This document shows, piece by piece, positions 7,723 through 15,285 of a stretch of DNA of 15,285 bases. The stretch covers positions 1 through 15,285 of the forward strand of contig JALLAZ010001262.1 of assembly GCA_036939755.1 (NCBI GenBank). Direction: 5' to 3'. The first letter of the stretch is position 1. Each line of letters starts with the position of its first letter. A program made the translations under genes and the position numbers. The DNA is from Stephanodiscus triporus. Its lineage: Eukaryota > Bacillariophyta > Thalassiosirophyceae > Thalassiosirales > Thalassiosiraceae. The notes under the pieces are model-generated. The model saw only the letters and a list, made by a program, of their open reading frames with translations. It was not told where the DNA came from and ran no database searches.

Positions 7723-8868
7723 CTATATTTTATTCAGTATTTTCTCAATGTACTTTTTTTCTATTGGTACGCTTGCTCCTTGCACCATAATGCTGCTTGT
7801 ACCTGTTGCGCAAGCCCAACGCATCCCTTCTTTCACCGCCGCGGATGATATTATTTCATCACCTCCTGCATGCTGGTGGAGAAATCCGTGGAGGAAGCCA
7901 GCAGCAAAAGCATCCCCAGCCCCAGTGGGATCTATTGGATTATCAACTTTAGGTGATGTTTTTTGTCCATGTATAATTTGACCTCCGTAAAAGGCAACTG
8001 CGCCTTTTGATTGAAGCGTCACAATTATGTACGTCTGAGAGTTCTTAAAATGCGAGAAATCGGCAACATGATGGTAAAAATCTGATTCTTTGCCTCCACC
8101 CTGGTACCTGGTAATATTTTGTGCCTCTACTTCACTCAATATTAAAAAGTCAATGTATTTCATAATATCGAACAGTCCTCCCTCCCATCTGTTTGAGGCA
8201 TCTTGCTGAGGAACTAATGACATTGTCATTCTCTGACATGTCTTAGTTTGTGAGTCTCGCATCTCTCCCAATTTGCTCGCAAGCTCTCCATCCCAAAACC
8301 CGGGAATATTGTAATAACCTGCAATGTGTATATGCTGGTGTGCACCGGTGGCATTTCCCTTGTCGTGATCTAGAAAGTTTGTCAGAATGTCCGATCCTCG
8401 AAAATCCTCCATGCAACCTAAATGCGTCATGAACGATCTATCATTATTTGCAACAATAACAACACAATGCCCGGTAGATTTATCTATCGTCTGGGATTTC
8501 AACGCTGAATCGCAGGTGCCGCTCGGGTACCTTGAAACTCGTCGGTTGATTAGCATAAATCGATGAAGTCTGCAGTGCGATTCGATCAATCTTCCATATT
8601 CATCATTTTCATTGATAACCGTCTGTAGACATACATTCGATGTTCGAGGCTTATTCGTAATCTCGTTCCTCCAAAATTGGTCAAGTAGAGACGAGAGGTG
8701 CGTGGCCGTGTTCAAGCCAGAACCGCCCGCGACCGTATGCATCGGCTGCAGGAGACGTGCATCCCCGCCGTGCTTGGGCATATCAGCCTCGAGGTAGCAG
8801 TAAATATCTGCAAATGCGTCACCTATGATATTGATGGAGAGGTGCATGTTAGATTCGTATCGCATCAT
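7723..8868 (-). CDS. PfkB/ribokinase-family carbohydrate kinase
   Basis: 381 aa, starting at ATG 8868-8866 (a second ATG follows at once; TAG is the codon just before). The N-terminal strand INIIGDAFADIYCYLEAD and the di-glycine motif AGGSGLNTA (residues 47-55) form the sugar-binding side. The C-terminal PfkB signature DPTGAGDAFAAGFLHG carries the catalytic base Asp319 (codon 7914-7912) and the anion hole. Family members phosphorylate a sugar, nucleoside or related alcohol with ATP. Length is slightly above the usual 300-350 aa because of loops between about 120 and 240. The sequence does not identify the substrate. No targeting peptide is seen in this model, so it would be cytosolic, but a possible upstream exon (8991-9140) could add 50 residues. 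It is divergent from the metallopeptidase gene, with 355 bp between start codons. Confidence 0.9.
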   Translation of the reverse strand: MMRYESNMHLSINIIGDAFADIYCYLEADMPKHGGDARLLQPMHTVAGGSGLNTATHLSSLLDQFWRNEITNKPRTSNVCLQTVINENDEYGRLIESHCRLHRFMLINRRVSRYPSGTCDSALKSQTIDKSTGHCVVIVANNDRSFMTHLGCMEDFRGSDILTNFLDHDKGNATGAHQHIHIAGYYNIPGFWDGELASKLGEMRDSQTKTCQRMTMSLVPQQDASNRWEGGLFDIMKYIDFLILSEVEAQNITRYQGGGKESDFYHHVADFSHFKNSQTYIIVTLQSKGAVAFYGGQIIHGQKTSPKVDNPIDPTGAGDAFAAGFLHGFLHQHAGGDEIISSAAVKEGMRWACATGTSSIMVQGASVPIEKKYIEKILNKI

Positions 8869-9223
8869 CTATGGTGTTTCTCAGTTGAAGTCTTGTGGCG
8901 CTGGCCGCCTGGACTACGCCTTCTTTCCTCTTTTCTCCGTTTTTCACGGCGCATGTACGAACGTTTGTGTTTACTCGCTATGGTACTTACACATATTGAG
9001 ATAAGCCCTATCTCTACGTAAGTATGGTAGATACTCTTCCCAAAGCTCACAGTCACAGACAGATGTGCCCACATCACAGTTGCCCACTGCACTGCTTGTT
9101 GTACTCCTCGAGCTCTAGGTCTCCAATTGAGGAGGAGCATTCTCGCTGGTAACAAAACAGCAAACAGCGGATGATGGATGATACATATTCTAGAGCTTTG
9201 TCAATACCCATCACTCCACAATC
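8869..9223. promoter_or_regulatory. Shared upstream region of two divergent genes
   Basis: 355 bp separate the kinase start (-) and the peptidase start (+), so both promoters must lie here or inside undetected 5' exons. Good donor-like sites exist in both directions (GTAAGT at 8990-8985 on - and 9018-9023 on +), hinting at a spliced leader exon for one of the genes. No TATA-like element was assigned. Confidence 0.4.
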
Positions 9224-10681
9224 ATGCCACGTCTCGCCAACTATTTTGCCGTCTCAGGCATTCTTGGCAGCCACGTGGACGTCGCTCATGGAGATCGAGG
9301 GCACGATCATAGCCATGATGACCATCAGCACGACCGCCATCACATATCTAACCATCATGGAGGCTATCTGCGACGCCCTGACATCTTCGGAAACGACACG
9401 ACGATGTCTGTGAACCCGACCACCAACATCAACGGAGGCTTGAGCGATGACCCTCGAGACGAATCCTTCCAAAAGGGTCGAAGGTGTCATACGGAGAAAC
9501 AAACTCCCGAGGAGCGAGACAAGAAGAACGGCTATTTCAAGGCCTGGAAGAAAAAGAAGAAAGCAAAAGCGAAGAAGGGAGATTTCGGTTACCAGCTGGA
9601 AGAAAGGCGTTTGTTTGGAGGATGTTTCGATTGCGTGGATTGGAGCGAAACGGTCATAACCGTTCCCGTATACTTCCACGTCGTTCACGACGGCGATACG
9701 GGCAAGCAGTACACCTACGAAGTTGATTCATCATTCATCGAAAGGTCGATCACGGCGTTGAACTACGGCTTCCAAGGACTTCCCAATACAGAATTCATTC
9801 CCTATCCTTCCCGTTCGTACAGTCGCTACAATGTCACAGAAGCCGATTCAAAGATTAGGTTCTGCCTCGCCGGGACGACCACCACAGACAACGCAGCATG
9901 GTATAACGCTGGGCCGTATTCTGAAGAGGTATCGGCGATGAAGCAAGCCTTGAAAGTGGGTGGATCGGAGACGATGAATGTCTACGCCCACCAACCAGGC
10001 GGGGGAATTTTAGGCTATGCGTGGCACCCGCAAAATGATGAATTCTTACATGACGGTGTTGTCATATTGAACGATGTCATGCCCGGTGGTCCCTTGGGTA
10101 CTTTGAGCCAGGGCAACACATTGACACACGAGGTGGGTCACTGGTTGGATCTGGTCCATACTCACGATAATGGATGCAGTGGTGAGGGAGATTACATGAT
10201 TCCTGCGGGCAATGAAGCGACGCCGAGTTTCGGATGTGAGGTGGCCAAAGATGACTGCCCTGGTGGGGGGCCGAATCCTATTCACAATTTCATGTCCTAT
10301 TCTAATGTAAGAATGGAATATCCCATCACATGATGTTTTGTTTCGTCGCCACGGCCTGCATTTATTGTTCCTCACATTTTTTTTTGGTGCCAACATCCGT
10401 TCCAGGACGATTGTATGGATCAATTCACCCCCGGACAGAACCTCCGGATGCAGCAAGCCTGGGAAACCTACCGGCATAAATCGGGTCATAGCGAGGCATA
10501 TTCACTCGCCGAAGACGGGGTCAGCTGTATATATACTCCCCCGCCAACTTCTCACCCCACAACAGAACCCACAACGTCAAAACCCACAACGTCAAAACCC
10601 ACAACGTTAAAACCCACAACGTCAACACGTAAACCCACACGAAAACCCACACGAAAACCCACACGTAGACCCAACAGATAG
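9224..10681 (+). CDS. M43 (pappalysin/ulilysin-like) zinc metallopeptidase with Thr/Pro repeat tail, two exons
   Basis: Exon 1 is 9224-10306, the intron 10307-10405, exon 2 10406-10681; the joined protein is 452 aa. Splicing is supported because unspliced sequence stops at 10333, while joining gives [16 protein letters not shown] followed by [10 protein letters not shown], the usual end of an M43 catalytic domain. The zinc motif is H302-E-V-G-H306-W-L-D-L-V-H312 (10127-10159), and the Met-turn M357 lies in HNFMSYS. Expected disulphide cysteines are present ([17 protein letters not shown]). Before the catalytic domain come a His/Asp-rich stretch (residues 19-46), a propeptide-like [12 protein letters not shown] (Cys88) and a poly-Lys segment (106-118). 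The tail is Lys-Pro-Thr-Thr-Ser then Lys-Pro-Thr-Arg repeats. Such enzymes are secreted endopeptidases. Start 9224 is the first ATG after an in-frame TAG near 9191, but it gives no clear signal peptide, so an upstream exon is possible. The Gly normal in the zinc motif is Asp here. Confidence 0.9.
10307..10405 (+). other. Intron of the metallopeptidase gene
   Basis: 99 nt, phase 0. The donor is AAT|GTAAGA, and the acceptor follows a T-rich tract ending CGTTCCAG|GAC. It contains in-frame stop codons, so retention would remove the end of the catalytic domain and the repeat tail. Confidence 0.9.
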
Positions 10682-10747
10682 ACCAACACATAAACCGTAA
10701 ACTAACATGGTCAAAACCAACATTGTCAAAACCCACAACGTCTAAAA
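10571..10747 (+). repeat. Tandem repeats encoding the peptidase tail and continuing past its stop
   Basis: Four 15-bp units like ACAACGTCAAAACCC (10571-10630) encode Thr-Thr-Ser-Lys-Pro. Three 12-bp units AAACCCACACGA/T (10631-10666) encode Lys-Pro-Thr-Arg. After the stop (10679-10681), degenerate 15-bp-type units return at about 10704-10747 (for example CATTGTCAAAACCC). The tract changes period from 15 to 12 and back. Confidence 0.85.
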
Positions 10748-11343
10748 ACACGCCAAAGCGAGGTACAGAAGACACTATACTCCCTGCATTTAAGATAGTA
10801 TTTTCACAGTTAAAAGTTCAGTTGTTGTTATGCAGATTCCATTAACATAAACCCATTCAAGGGAGGCTCCTACACATAGGCCTTCGAAACACTGTGTGCT
10901 TTTTCAAGGAATAATCTTGCTGCTATTGTTATCTGCTGGATTATTTTTGGGGTGTGTTATTAATGCTGCATAGTTGACGAAATGATGGAAAAGATAATTG
11001 TTCACAAACTGATAATATAGTGTATAAGCTTTGATCCCTAAGTTGCGTGCTATGCTTTCTCTCTTCTCCCCAGCATGCTTGATTGTCAGTTTGGTGATGG
11101 GACAAACAAAAGGCGAAAATGTTCATGATTAAGACATAATTCCATGGACGAGGCTACTTTTTATGGATTTATTAGAACAATTAGTGTCGTTGCGTTGCGC
11201 TCTTGTGACATTTTGCTTCTTTAACTGTCGCTTGGCCCGTAATCATCAACTGAAGATTACACACTATTGTCAGTCATATTCCCACTAAGTTTTAATTAAA
11301 TGTTAGCTCTAACCCTTGCCTCTAATTTGTGGCCCGATGGATC
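10748..11343. other. AT-rich spacer between convergent genes
   Basis: About 600 bp between the 3' ends of the peptidase (+) and the F-box gene (-). Open frames are short (10941-11126 on - is the longest) and show no motifs. Nothing else was identified. Confidence 0.6.
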
Positions 11344-13542
11344 CTATTCTAATGGACTCTGAGGAGTCGATGGCTCTCTCGCTCCACGAGGTTCGAGCAC
11401 GGAAGACTCCTGCAAATGTCTAGATCTCGGACGTCCAAGTCCAACACTCGCAATGGTATTATTCCGATTGACACTCCTACCAGAGGACGGGCTAGGCAGT
11501 TCCATCTGTTCCGATAGATTGGCCCTAACGTCCGAATTGTCGATGTGCAACCTGGCCTCGTCAGTAGAAGTGGCGGAGATGCCAGTCAGCGTGTTTCCAG
11601 AAATGTTGCAATCACTCACGGTGGCGAGACCGTTCTCGACATACACGCCCGAGTGACCTCGCGCGACTCCCCTGCGACGTTCGATACTGTGCATCGTTCG
11701 GGTGTTGCCCGTCCCATTGTTGATCACGTCCGTTTGCGACACCCTCACCTCGCTCCCGGAGCCTCCGACGTATATTCCCGTGGCAGCGCAGGTGTGCACG
11801 TTGCAATTGTGAATGGATGACATGGCTCCATCTATTACAACCAGCCCTCGTCCGCTGAGCGACATGATGTCGCAATCCGAAAGGTTGGCGGTGGGATTGA
11901 TGGAGGGGTACTCGACGCGAAGGGGCCTGCCGTTCCGTCCGAATGCCCTCTGCACCTGAATGGCCGCGTTGCCGTTCCAAATGTCGGTGCCCTCGCAGTA
12001 GTGCACAAGCTTCAGCCCGCGAACGTTCACAGTTCCCTGTCGTACGCGTATCACCGGCTCGTTCTCACGACTGGACTCGAGGCACAGCAGCGCTGTGGGA
12101 CGACCCTGGAAGCAAGAACGATGGAAGACGGCACGATGTTCCGACTGGTCTCCATCGCGGTCATCGTGATCGCGCTCGCTCCCCGAAGAGTAAGAGGAGG
12201 AAGACAATCGATGCAAATCCGCCGCCGATGACAAGGATCGACGGCCACATCCGAACAATTGTCTCAATGTGGGTGAATAAGGCCTTCTGAGCTCGAGGCT
12301 CGCACTGCTTGCAGGTTTACTGCTAGTATCCATCGTCATTATGTTCGAGGATATGATCGAAGACCCGTGATAATTCTTCTGCCAGGTCAGGCCATGCTCC
12401 GGATCCTTCACGCCATCAATCGTCTCAATTGTGATCATAGCACTCCCAATAACATTACAAACGAGCGGCCTTCGGAGGAAGTACGGCCCAGGATGGAGGA
12501 AGATGCGCGCGCTCTTGTGCTGTTCGCGGAATCGCTGAGCGACACGATTCTCGATCGCCTCGCACTGCGGTCCGGAGGAGATGGACTCAAAGGCTGCGTC
12601 GATGGAGTCGTAGTCGATCGGCACGCACGGATTCTGTTTGTAGTATTGAGCCCAGGAGCTTGGAACATCGCCTCCGTCGGACCACTGTTTAATGGAGATT
12701 GAGCGGATACGAGAGTAAGCGTGAGTTCAAATTATGATTTTTCTCCACACATAGAGTGTGCAAGGGCGTACCTTGTGTGTATCCTCGCACATTGTGCGCC
12801 AGACGGATTCATCCTCTATGACGGCATGCCACCGCTTATTCACCCTCGACAGGGCATTCAGCTTGCGCGATCCGCAGAACGAGAGTATCTTCGGCAGTAA
12901 CTCCGACGGGGCATCATCATTCAACCATTCCAAGATATTCTTCCTCATTACAGTGCAAGTCGCAGGGGGCATTGCAGCATCGATGAATTGATGCAAATCG
13001 CTCGTCGAAGGCATTGCCGTGGAATTGGCGAGCTTTGTATTGTATCCCGTCATCATATCCTCCTCCCCTCCTTCCGAATGCATAATCTCATCGCATCCAC
13101 CGTTGCAGATCTCGCCGCCACGTCTTCCTGCATGCATGCTGATGCGGTCGCTGTTGCTGCCGGGAGAAAAGGGGGACGAAAACGACGCCACCGCCGCCGA
13201 CGTTGTTGTTGGGGCCATGCGAAACATAGCTGTCTTGGCCCGTCGGATTGACGCCGTCAGACCGCGATTATCCGGCTTTCGTTTCCCCGGCGCGCAGACC
13301 GCTCCTTCAGAATTCTCCGAGACGGGAGATTCAACTGGCCTTCGTCGTTGATCTTCTACTGCCACCGCCGTCGTCGCTGCCACTGCCACGGGGACTGAAG
13401 CTCGATCTCTAGGATTGGGTAACTCGTCGTGACCGCCGCCACCTCCTCGTCCTTCGATTACGGTCGTCGTTGCAGTCGACGATAATTCTGCACCCGGCGG
13501 AGGATTAGGGCTGCGGATCAATCGTGATCTCAGCTTCACCAT
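11344..13542 (-). CDS. F-box protein with right-handed beta-helix (FBXO11-like architecture), two exons
   Basis: Exon 1 is 13542-12772, exon 2 12684-11344, giving about 703 aa. Start: the first ATG after an in-frame TAA (about 13611) is 13542-13540, encoding MVKLRSRL. Residues 1-200 are low-complexity (Ser, Thr, Ala, Arg, Gly), probably disordered. An F-box follows at about 211-257, including PSELLPKILSF, NALSRVNKRW and ESVWRTMCEDTHK, and should bind SKP1. Splicing adds WSDGGDVPSSWAQYYKQ, a short IFLHPGPYFL strand, a Ser/Arg/Asp-rich insert, then parallel beta-helix turns: VIRVRQGTVNVRGLKLVHY, LSDCDIMSLSGRGLVVIDG, IHNCNVHTCAATGIYVGG and VSDCNISGNTLTGISA. The repeated N/D-C-x-I/V and G-I/V-x-V spacing is the PbH1 pattern. 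In animals, F-box/beta-helix proteins are substrate receptors of SCF ubiquitin ligases, where the helix recognises the target; this role is inferred. The target is unknown. The 3' end is convergent with the peptidase gene. Confidence 0.85.
12685..12771 (-). other. Intron of the F-box/beta-helix gene
   Basis: 87 nt, phase 0, donor CACAAG|GTACGC and acceptor TTAAACAG|TGG. The length is a multiple of three but the intron holds an in-frame TGA at 12727-12729, so retention would truncate the protein right after the F-box. Both flanking exons are coding in the same frame and together form a known domain combination. Confidence 0.85.
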
Positions 13543-14060
13543 AGTTTTTGATTTGGTCGCGCTCCTCGATTCTTCGTCCTCTTCTCCAAAAATCAAGTCG
13601 CACAGTTCTTAGGCGTAAGAATCCGGAATTTCCAACCAACGGATCTTCGACTCTGCCTCTACTTTGACCTGCGATTCAGTATGTTCCAATGTGTCTGAGA
13701 ATGTATGCGCGATCAATGTTAGATCATTTCGGTGGGAGAAACGAGAAACAGAACGATGAATTTCACTTGAAAATCTTCAACTCTACCGGCCGGGACAATG
13801 CTCGAGCAGCTCTTCTCCCTCCCGAATGTAATTCGACGGACAACAAGCGATATATTATTTCACTCACGGTGTCAGTGGCAAATGTCGAATTGGTCAGATC
13901 TCCTATTTCCTCGGAAGCAAAACAACAGCACAACGCAATCTAGTAGTCCGCTCCTTCCGAAAACGAAATTTGTGACATCTTTTTGAGTTGCGGTCGTTGG
14001 CAACGGAGTACCCCCCCTCCCCCCGGTTCTCGACCGGGTCGGGCGTGCGTGCGCGTTCGA
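13543..14060. promoter_or_regulatory. Upstream region of the F-box gene
   Basis: About 520 bp lying 5' of the minus-strand F-box gene and 5' of the weak plus-strand ORF at 14061. An ORF of 84 codons (13689-13943 +) is present without recognisable domains and is not called as a gene. No core promoter element was assigned. Confidence 0.35.
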
Positions 14061-14501
14061 ATGGATGCAAACCCCCTGCCTTATTCCTCAGCGTTCAAAT
14101 TCGACTTCCCAAAACGGTGCCTTTTGCCCCAGAGACCAACGACGACGATCTCCCCGGGAGAACCAACGACGCGAGAAAAAAAAGAGGAAAACTATAATTT
14201 TCGGGGAGGGTTTTCGAAAGAGGATCCCGAACGGACTCACGACTGTAAACTCCCCGGAGTTAATATTGTATTTTCGGTGCCAATGAATGCTGCCGCATCA
14301 ATCTCACTATCTACTTTCTGCTGCGGACGCCGTGTGAGAGTGAGCGCAATGACGACTGCCGCAAAAAAAGCATCGACCTCCGCGGCCGCAAAAGATCTTA
14401 ATTGCCGGCACAGCTTCGCGCGAAAATTCCCAGAGGAAAAAGAGATTGACATTTTCACGGAGGAACTCAATAAAGAATTTATCAGAAATCGTTGGAATTG
14501 A
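14061..14501 (+). CDS. Hypothetical protein, small, unassigned
   Basis: Open frame of 146 aa from ATG 14061 (sequence upstream is open to about 13983 but has no ATG). It is basic, with a Ser/Ala/Lys segment (MTTAAKKASTSAAAKDL, start 14349) and an acidic C-terminal helix (FPEEKEIDIFTEELNKEF). A second in-frame ATG at 14349 would give 50 aa. No family was recognised and no signal peptide or membrane segment is clear. The pyrimidine- and GC-rich leader before 14061 (for example 14009-14027) could be a 5' untranslated region. Codon use is mixed, so this may be non-coding or one exon of a longer gene. Confidence 0.3.
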   Translation: MDANPLPYSSAFKFDFPKRCLLPQRPTTTISPGEPTTREKKEENYNFRGGFSKEDPERTHDCKLPGVNIVFSVPMNAAASISLSTFCCGRRVRVSAMTTAAKKASTSAAAKDLNCRHSFARKFPEEKEIDIFTEELNKEFIRNRWN

Positions 14502-15137
14502 CAAGAACCCAATTTCTGACTGAATATTATGATGTCCTTTGAGTGTCACAGAGATGCCACCAAAAAATATGTGTATCGTGTATGTACTGTGTGTTGTACC
14601 AAGTTTTTTTATTTCATGGGGGTGGTGGCGGGCTGGCTCGCTAGTGGCGGGGGGCATCCAATCCAGACCCACCCATACGATTCCTTCGTGGAGGAATCGG
14701 CATTTTGAATCACACCGGAACAAACACACACAAATCCGGAATAAGGGGACGGACAAACGTACACTTTTACGTACATGTTTCATATCCACAAAGGTGAACA
14801 AAGGGTCCCCTTAATTCTCTAATTATTGTGTGACATTTTTTATTTTTTCTGTGGCTAGAGGCAATTTCGACTAACAACCCTCGCGTGCGCAAAAAATGTC
14901 CGACACATTTTTTTTATTGGGGGACAAAGGGTCCCCCTTGCTATTTAAGCTTTTTCAGCCGTGACTGAAAAATTCGCCCATTTTTTGGGTCTGTATTTTG
15001 CCTCTACGTTCGCAAACGCAAAATCGTTCTACGTTCGCAAAATCGATCTACGTTCGCAAAATTGATATCACGCTAACAGGGGAGGGAGTAACCATATTAT
15101 TCGTATGCCTGTCTTTGTCATCATCACAAAATAACCC
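14502..15137. other. Spacer with small hairpins and a short tandem repeat
   Basis: No supported gene; the frame 14539-14814 (+) has no features beyond a short hydrophobic start. Structures seen: an 8-bp hairpin CGATTCCT/AGGAATCG (14678-14699), a 7-bp hairpin GGGGGAC/GTCCCCC (14919-14937) and the 19-bp tandem repeat at 15003-15065. The word CAAAGGGTCCCC occurs twice (about 14804-14815 and 14925-14936), about 120 bp apart. Confidence 0.5.
15003..15065. repeat. TCTACGTTCGCAAAATCGA tandem repeat, three copies
   Basis: Copy 1 at 15003-15027 is interrupted by an extra ACGCAA-like duplication. Copies 2 (15028-15046) and 3 (15047-15065) are 19 bp each and differ at one or two positions. It lies about 70 bp upstream of the PT-repeat ORF, so it may be part of that gene's promoter or 5' untranslated region. 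Confidence 0.8.
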
Positions 15138-15285
15138 ATGAGCCAGCCAACAAATTCACCCCCTAGCCAGCCGACAAATTCACCCACTAGCCAGCTGACG
15201 AATTCACCCACTTGCCAGCCGACGAACTCACCCACGAGCCAGCCGACGAACTCACCCACTAGCCAGCTGAAACATTCACCCATTA
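15138..15285 (+). CDS. PT-repeat (Ser-Gln-Pro-Thr-Asn-Ser-Pro-Thr) protein, partial at right edge
   Basis: An open frame starts at ATG 15138, six bases after an in-frame TAA (15132-15134), and runs off the window. It is made entirely of octapeptides close to SQPTNSPT, coded by 24-bp units from 15141 (about six copies, with variants such as SQLTNSPT and CQPTNSPT). This repeat is common in diatom secreted or cell-wall-associated proteins, often as Thr/Ser-rich, probably glycosylated linkers. No signal peptide is encoded before the repeats, so this may be an internal exon or a tail rather than the true start. The opposite strand is also open across the repeat but would encode Gly/Trp/Val repeats, which is less plausible. 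Confidence 0.55.
   Translation, partial: MSQPTNSPPSQPTNSPTSQLTNSPTCQPTNSPTSQPTNSPTSQLKHSPI
15141..15285. repeat. 24-bp tandem repeat
   Basis: Units of the form AGCCAGCCGACAAATTCACC plus four bases are repeated about six times to the window edge with few substitutions. Length divisible by three keeps the reading frame. Confidence 0.9.

Noticed and set aside
8698..9021. 107-codon plus-strand frame opposite the kinase start
   Set aside because: First part is the reverse strand of the PfkB gene; only the last 65 nt are considered as a possible leader exon.
11943..12290. 115-codon plus-strand frame and the neighbouring 11545-11820 frame
   Set aside because: Opposite strand of the beta-helix exon, which has a clear repeat pattern.
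12624..12624. Start of the beta-helix gene at 12624 as a separate protein
   Set aside because: The codon is GTG and the frame continues upstream to a good splice acceptor joined in phase to the F-box exon.
13689..13943. 84-codon ORF upstream of the F-box gene
   Set aside because: Readable but with no motif and no supporting context; could be chance.
15068..15283. Minus-strand frame of Gly-Glu-Phe-Val-Gly-Trp-Leu-Val repeats
   Set aside because: Reverse complement of a PT-repeat array; the plus-strand SQPTNSPT reading is a well-known diatom protein repeat.

Overview
The window looks like a piece of nuclear genome from a diatom, probably a centric one. The evidence is compact GC-rich coding blocks separated by AT-rich spacers, two short GT-AG introns (99 and 87 nt) that each restore a recognisable protein, and Pro-Thr-rich 'PT repeat' protein tails (S-Q-P-T-N-S-P-T type), which are typical of diatom and other stramenopile surface or secreted proteins. 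Nothing suggests operons, phage, plasmid or CRISPR. The taxonomic call is inference; no marker gene is present.

Layout from left to right. Positions <1-2478 (+) hold the C-terminal part of a tandem AAA+ ATPase (CDC48/PEX1/AFG2-like) whose two ATPase modules keep Walker A but lack canonical catalytic residues. After a 770-nt spacer, 3248-3996 (-) holds a three-domain protein: an Stc1-like CxxC domain, a C2H2 zinc finger and a P-loop polynucleotide-kinase-like domain. Its frame is broken at a run of eight G's. Positions 4000-6140 have no convincing gene but contain a 25-bp palindrome, a 96-bp tandem duplication, a thrice-repeated CA-rich motif and a strong hairpin. Positions 6142-7430 (-) look like decayed coding sequence: coding-like blocks lie in all three frames, interrupted by stops and a C-rich microsatellite.

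Positions 7723-8868 (-) encode a complete PfkB/ribokinase-family sugar kinase. It is divergent from 9224-10681 (+), a two-exon secreted-type M43 (pappalysin/ulilysin-like) metallopeptidase with a Lys/Thr/Pro repeat tail. Facing it, 11344-13542 (-) is a two-exon F-box plus right-handed beta-helix protein of the FBXO11 architecture. A short unassigned ORF lies at 14061-14501 (+), and a PT-repeat protein begins near 15138 and runs off the right edge.

The genes do not form an obvious pathway; this is ordinary eukaryotic gene order with individual oddities. The strongest are the degenerate AAA+ active sites, the homopolymer frameshift in the Stc1/zinc-finger/kinase gene, a Gly-to-Asp change in the metallopeptidase zinc motif, repeat sequence continuing beyond the peptidase stop codon, and the multi-frame decayed region.
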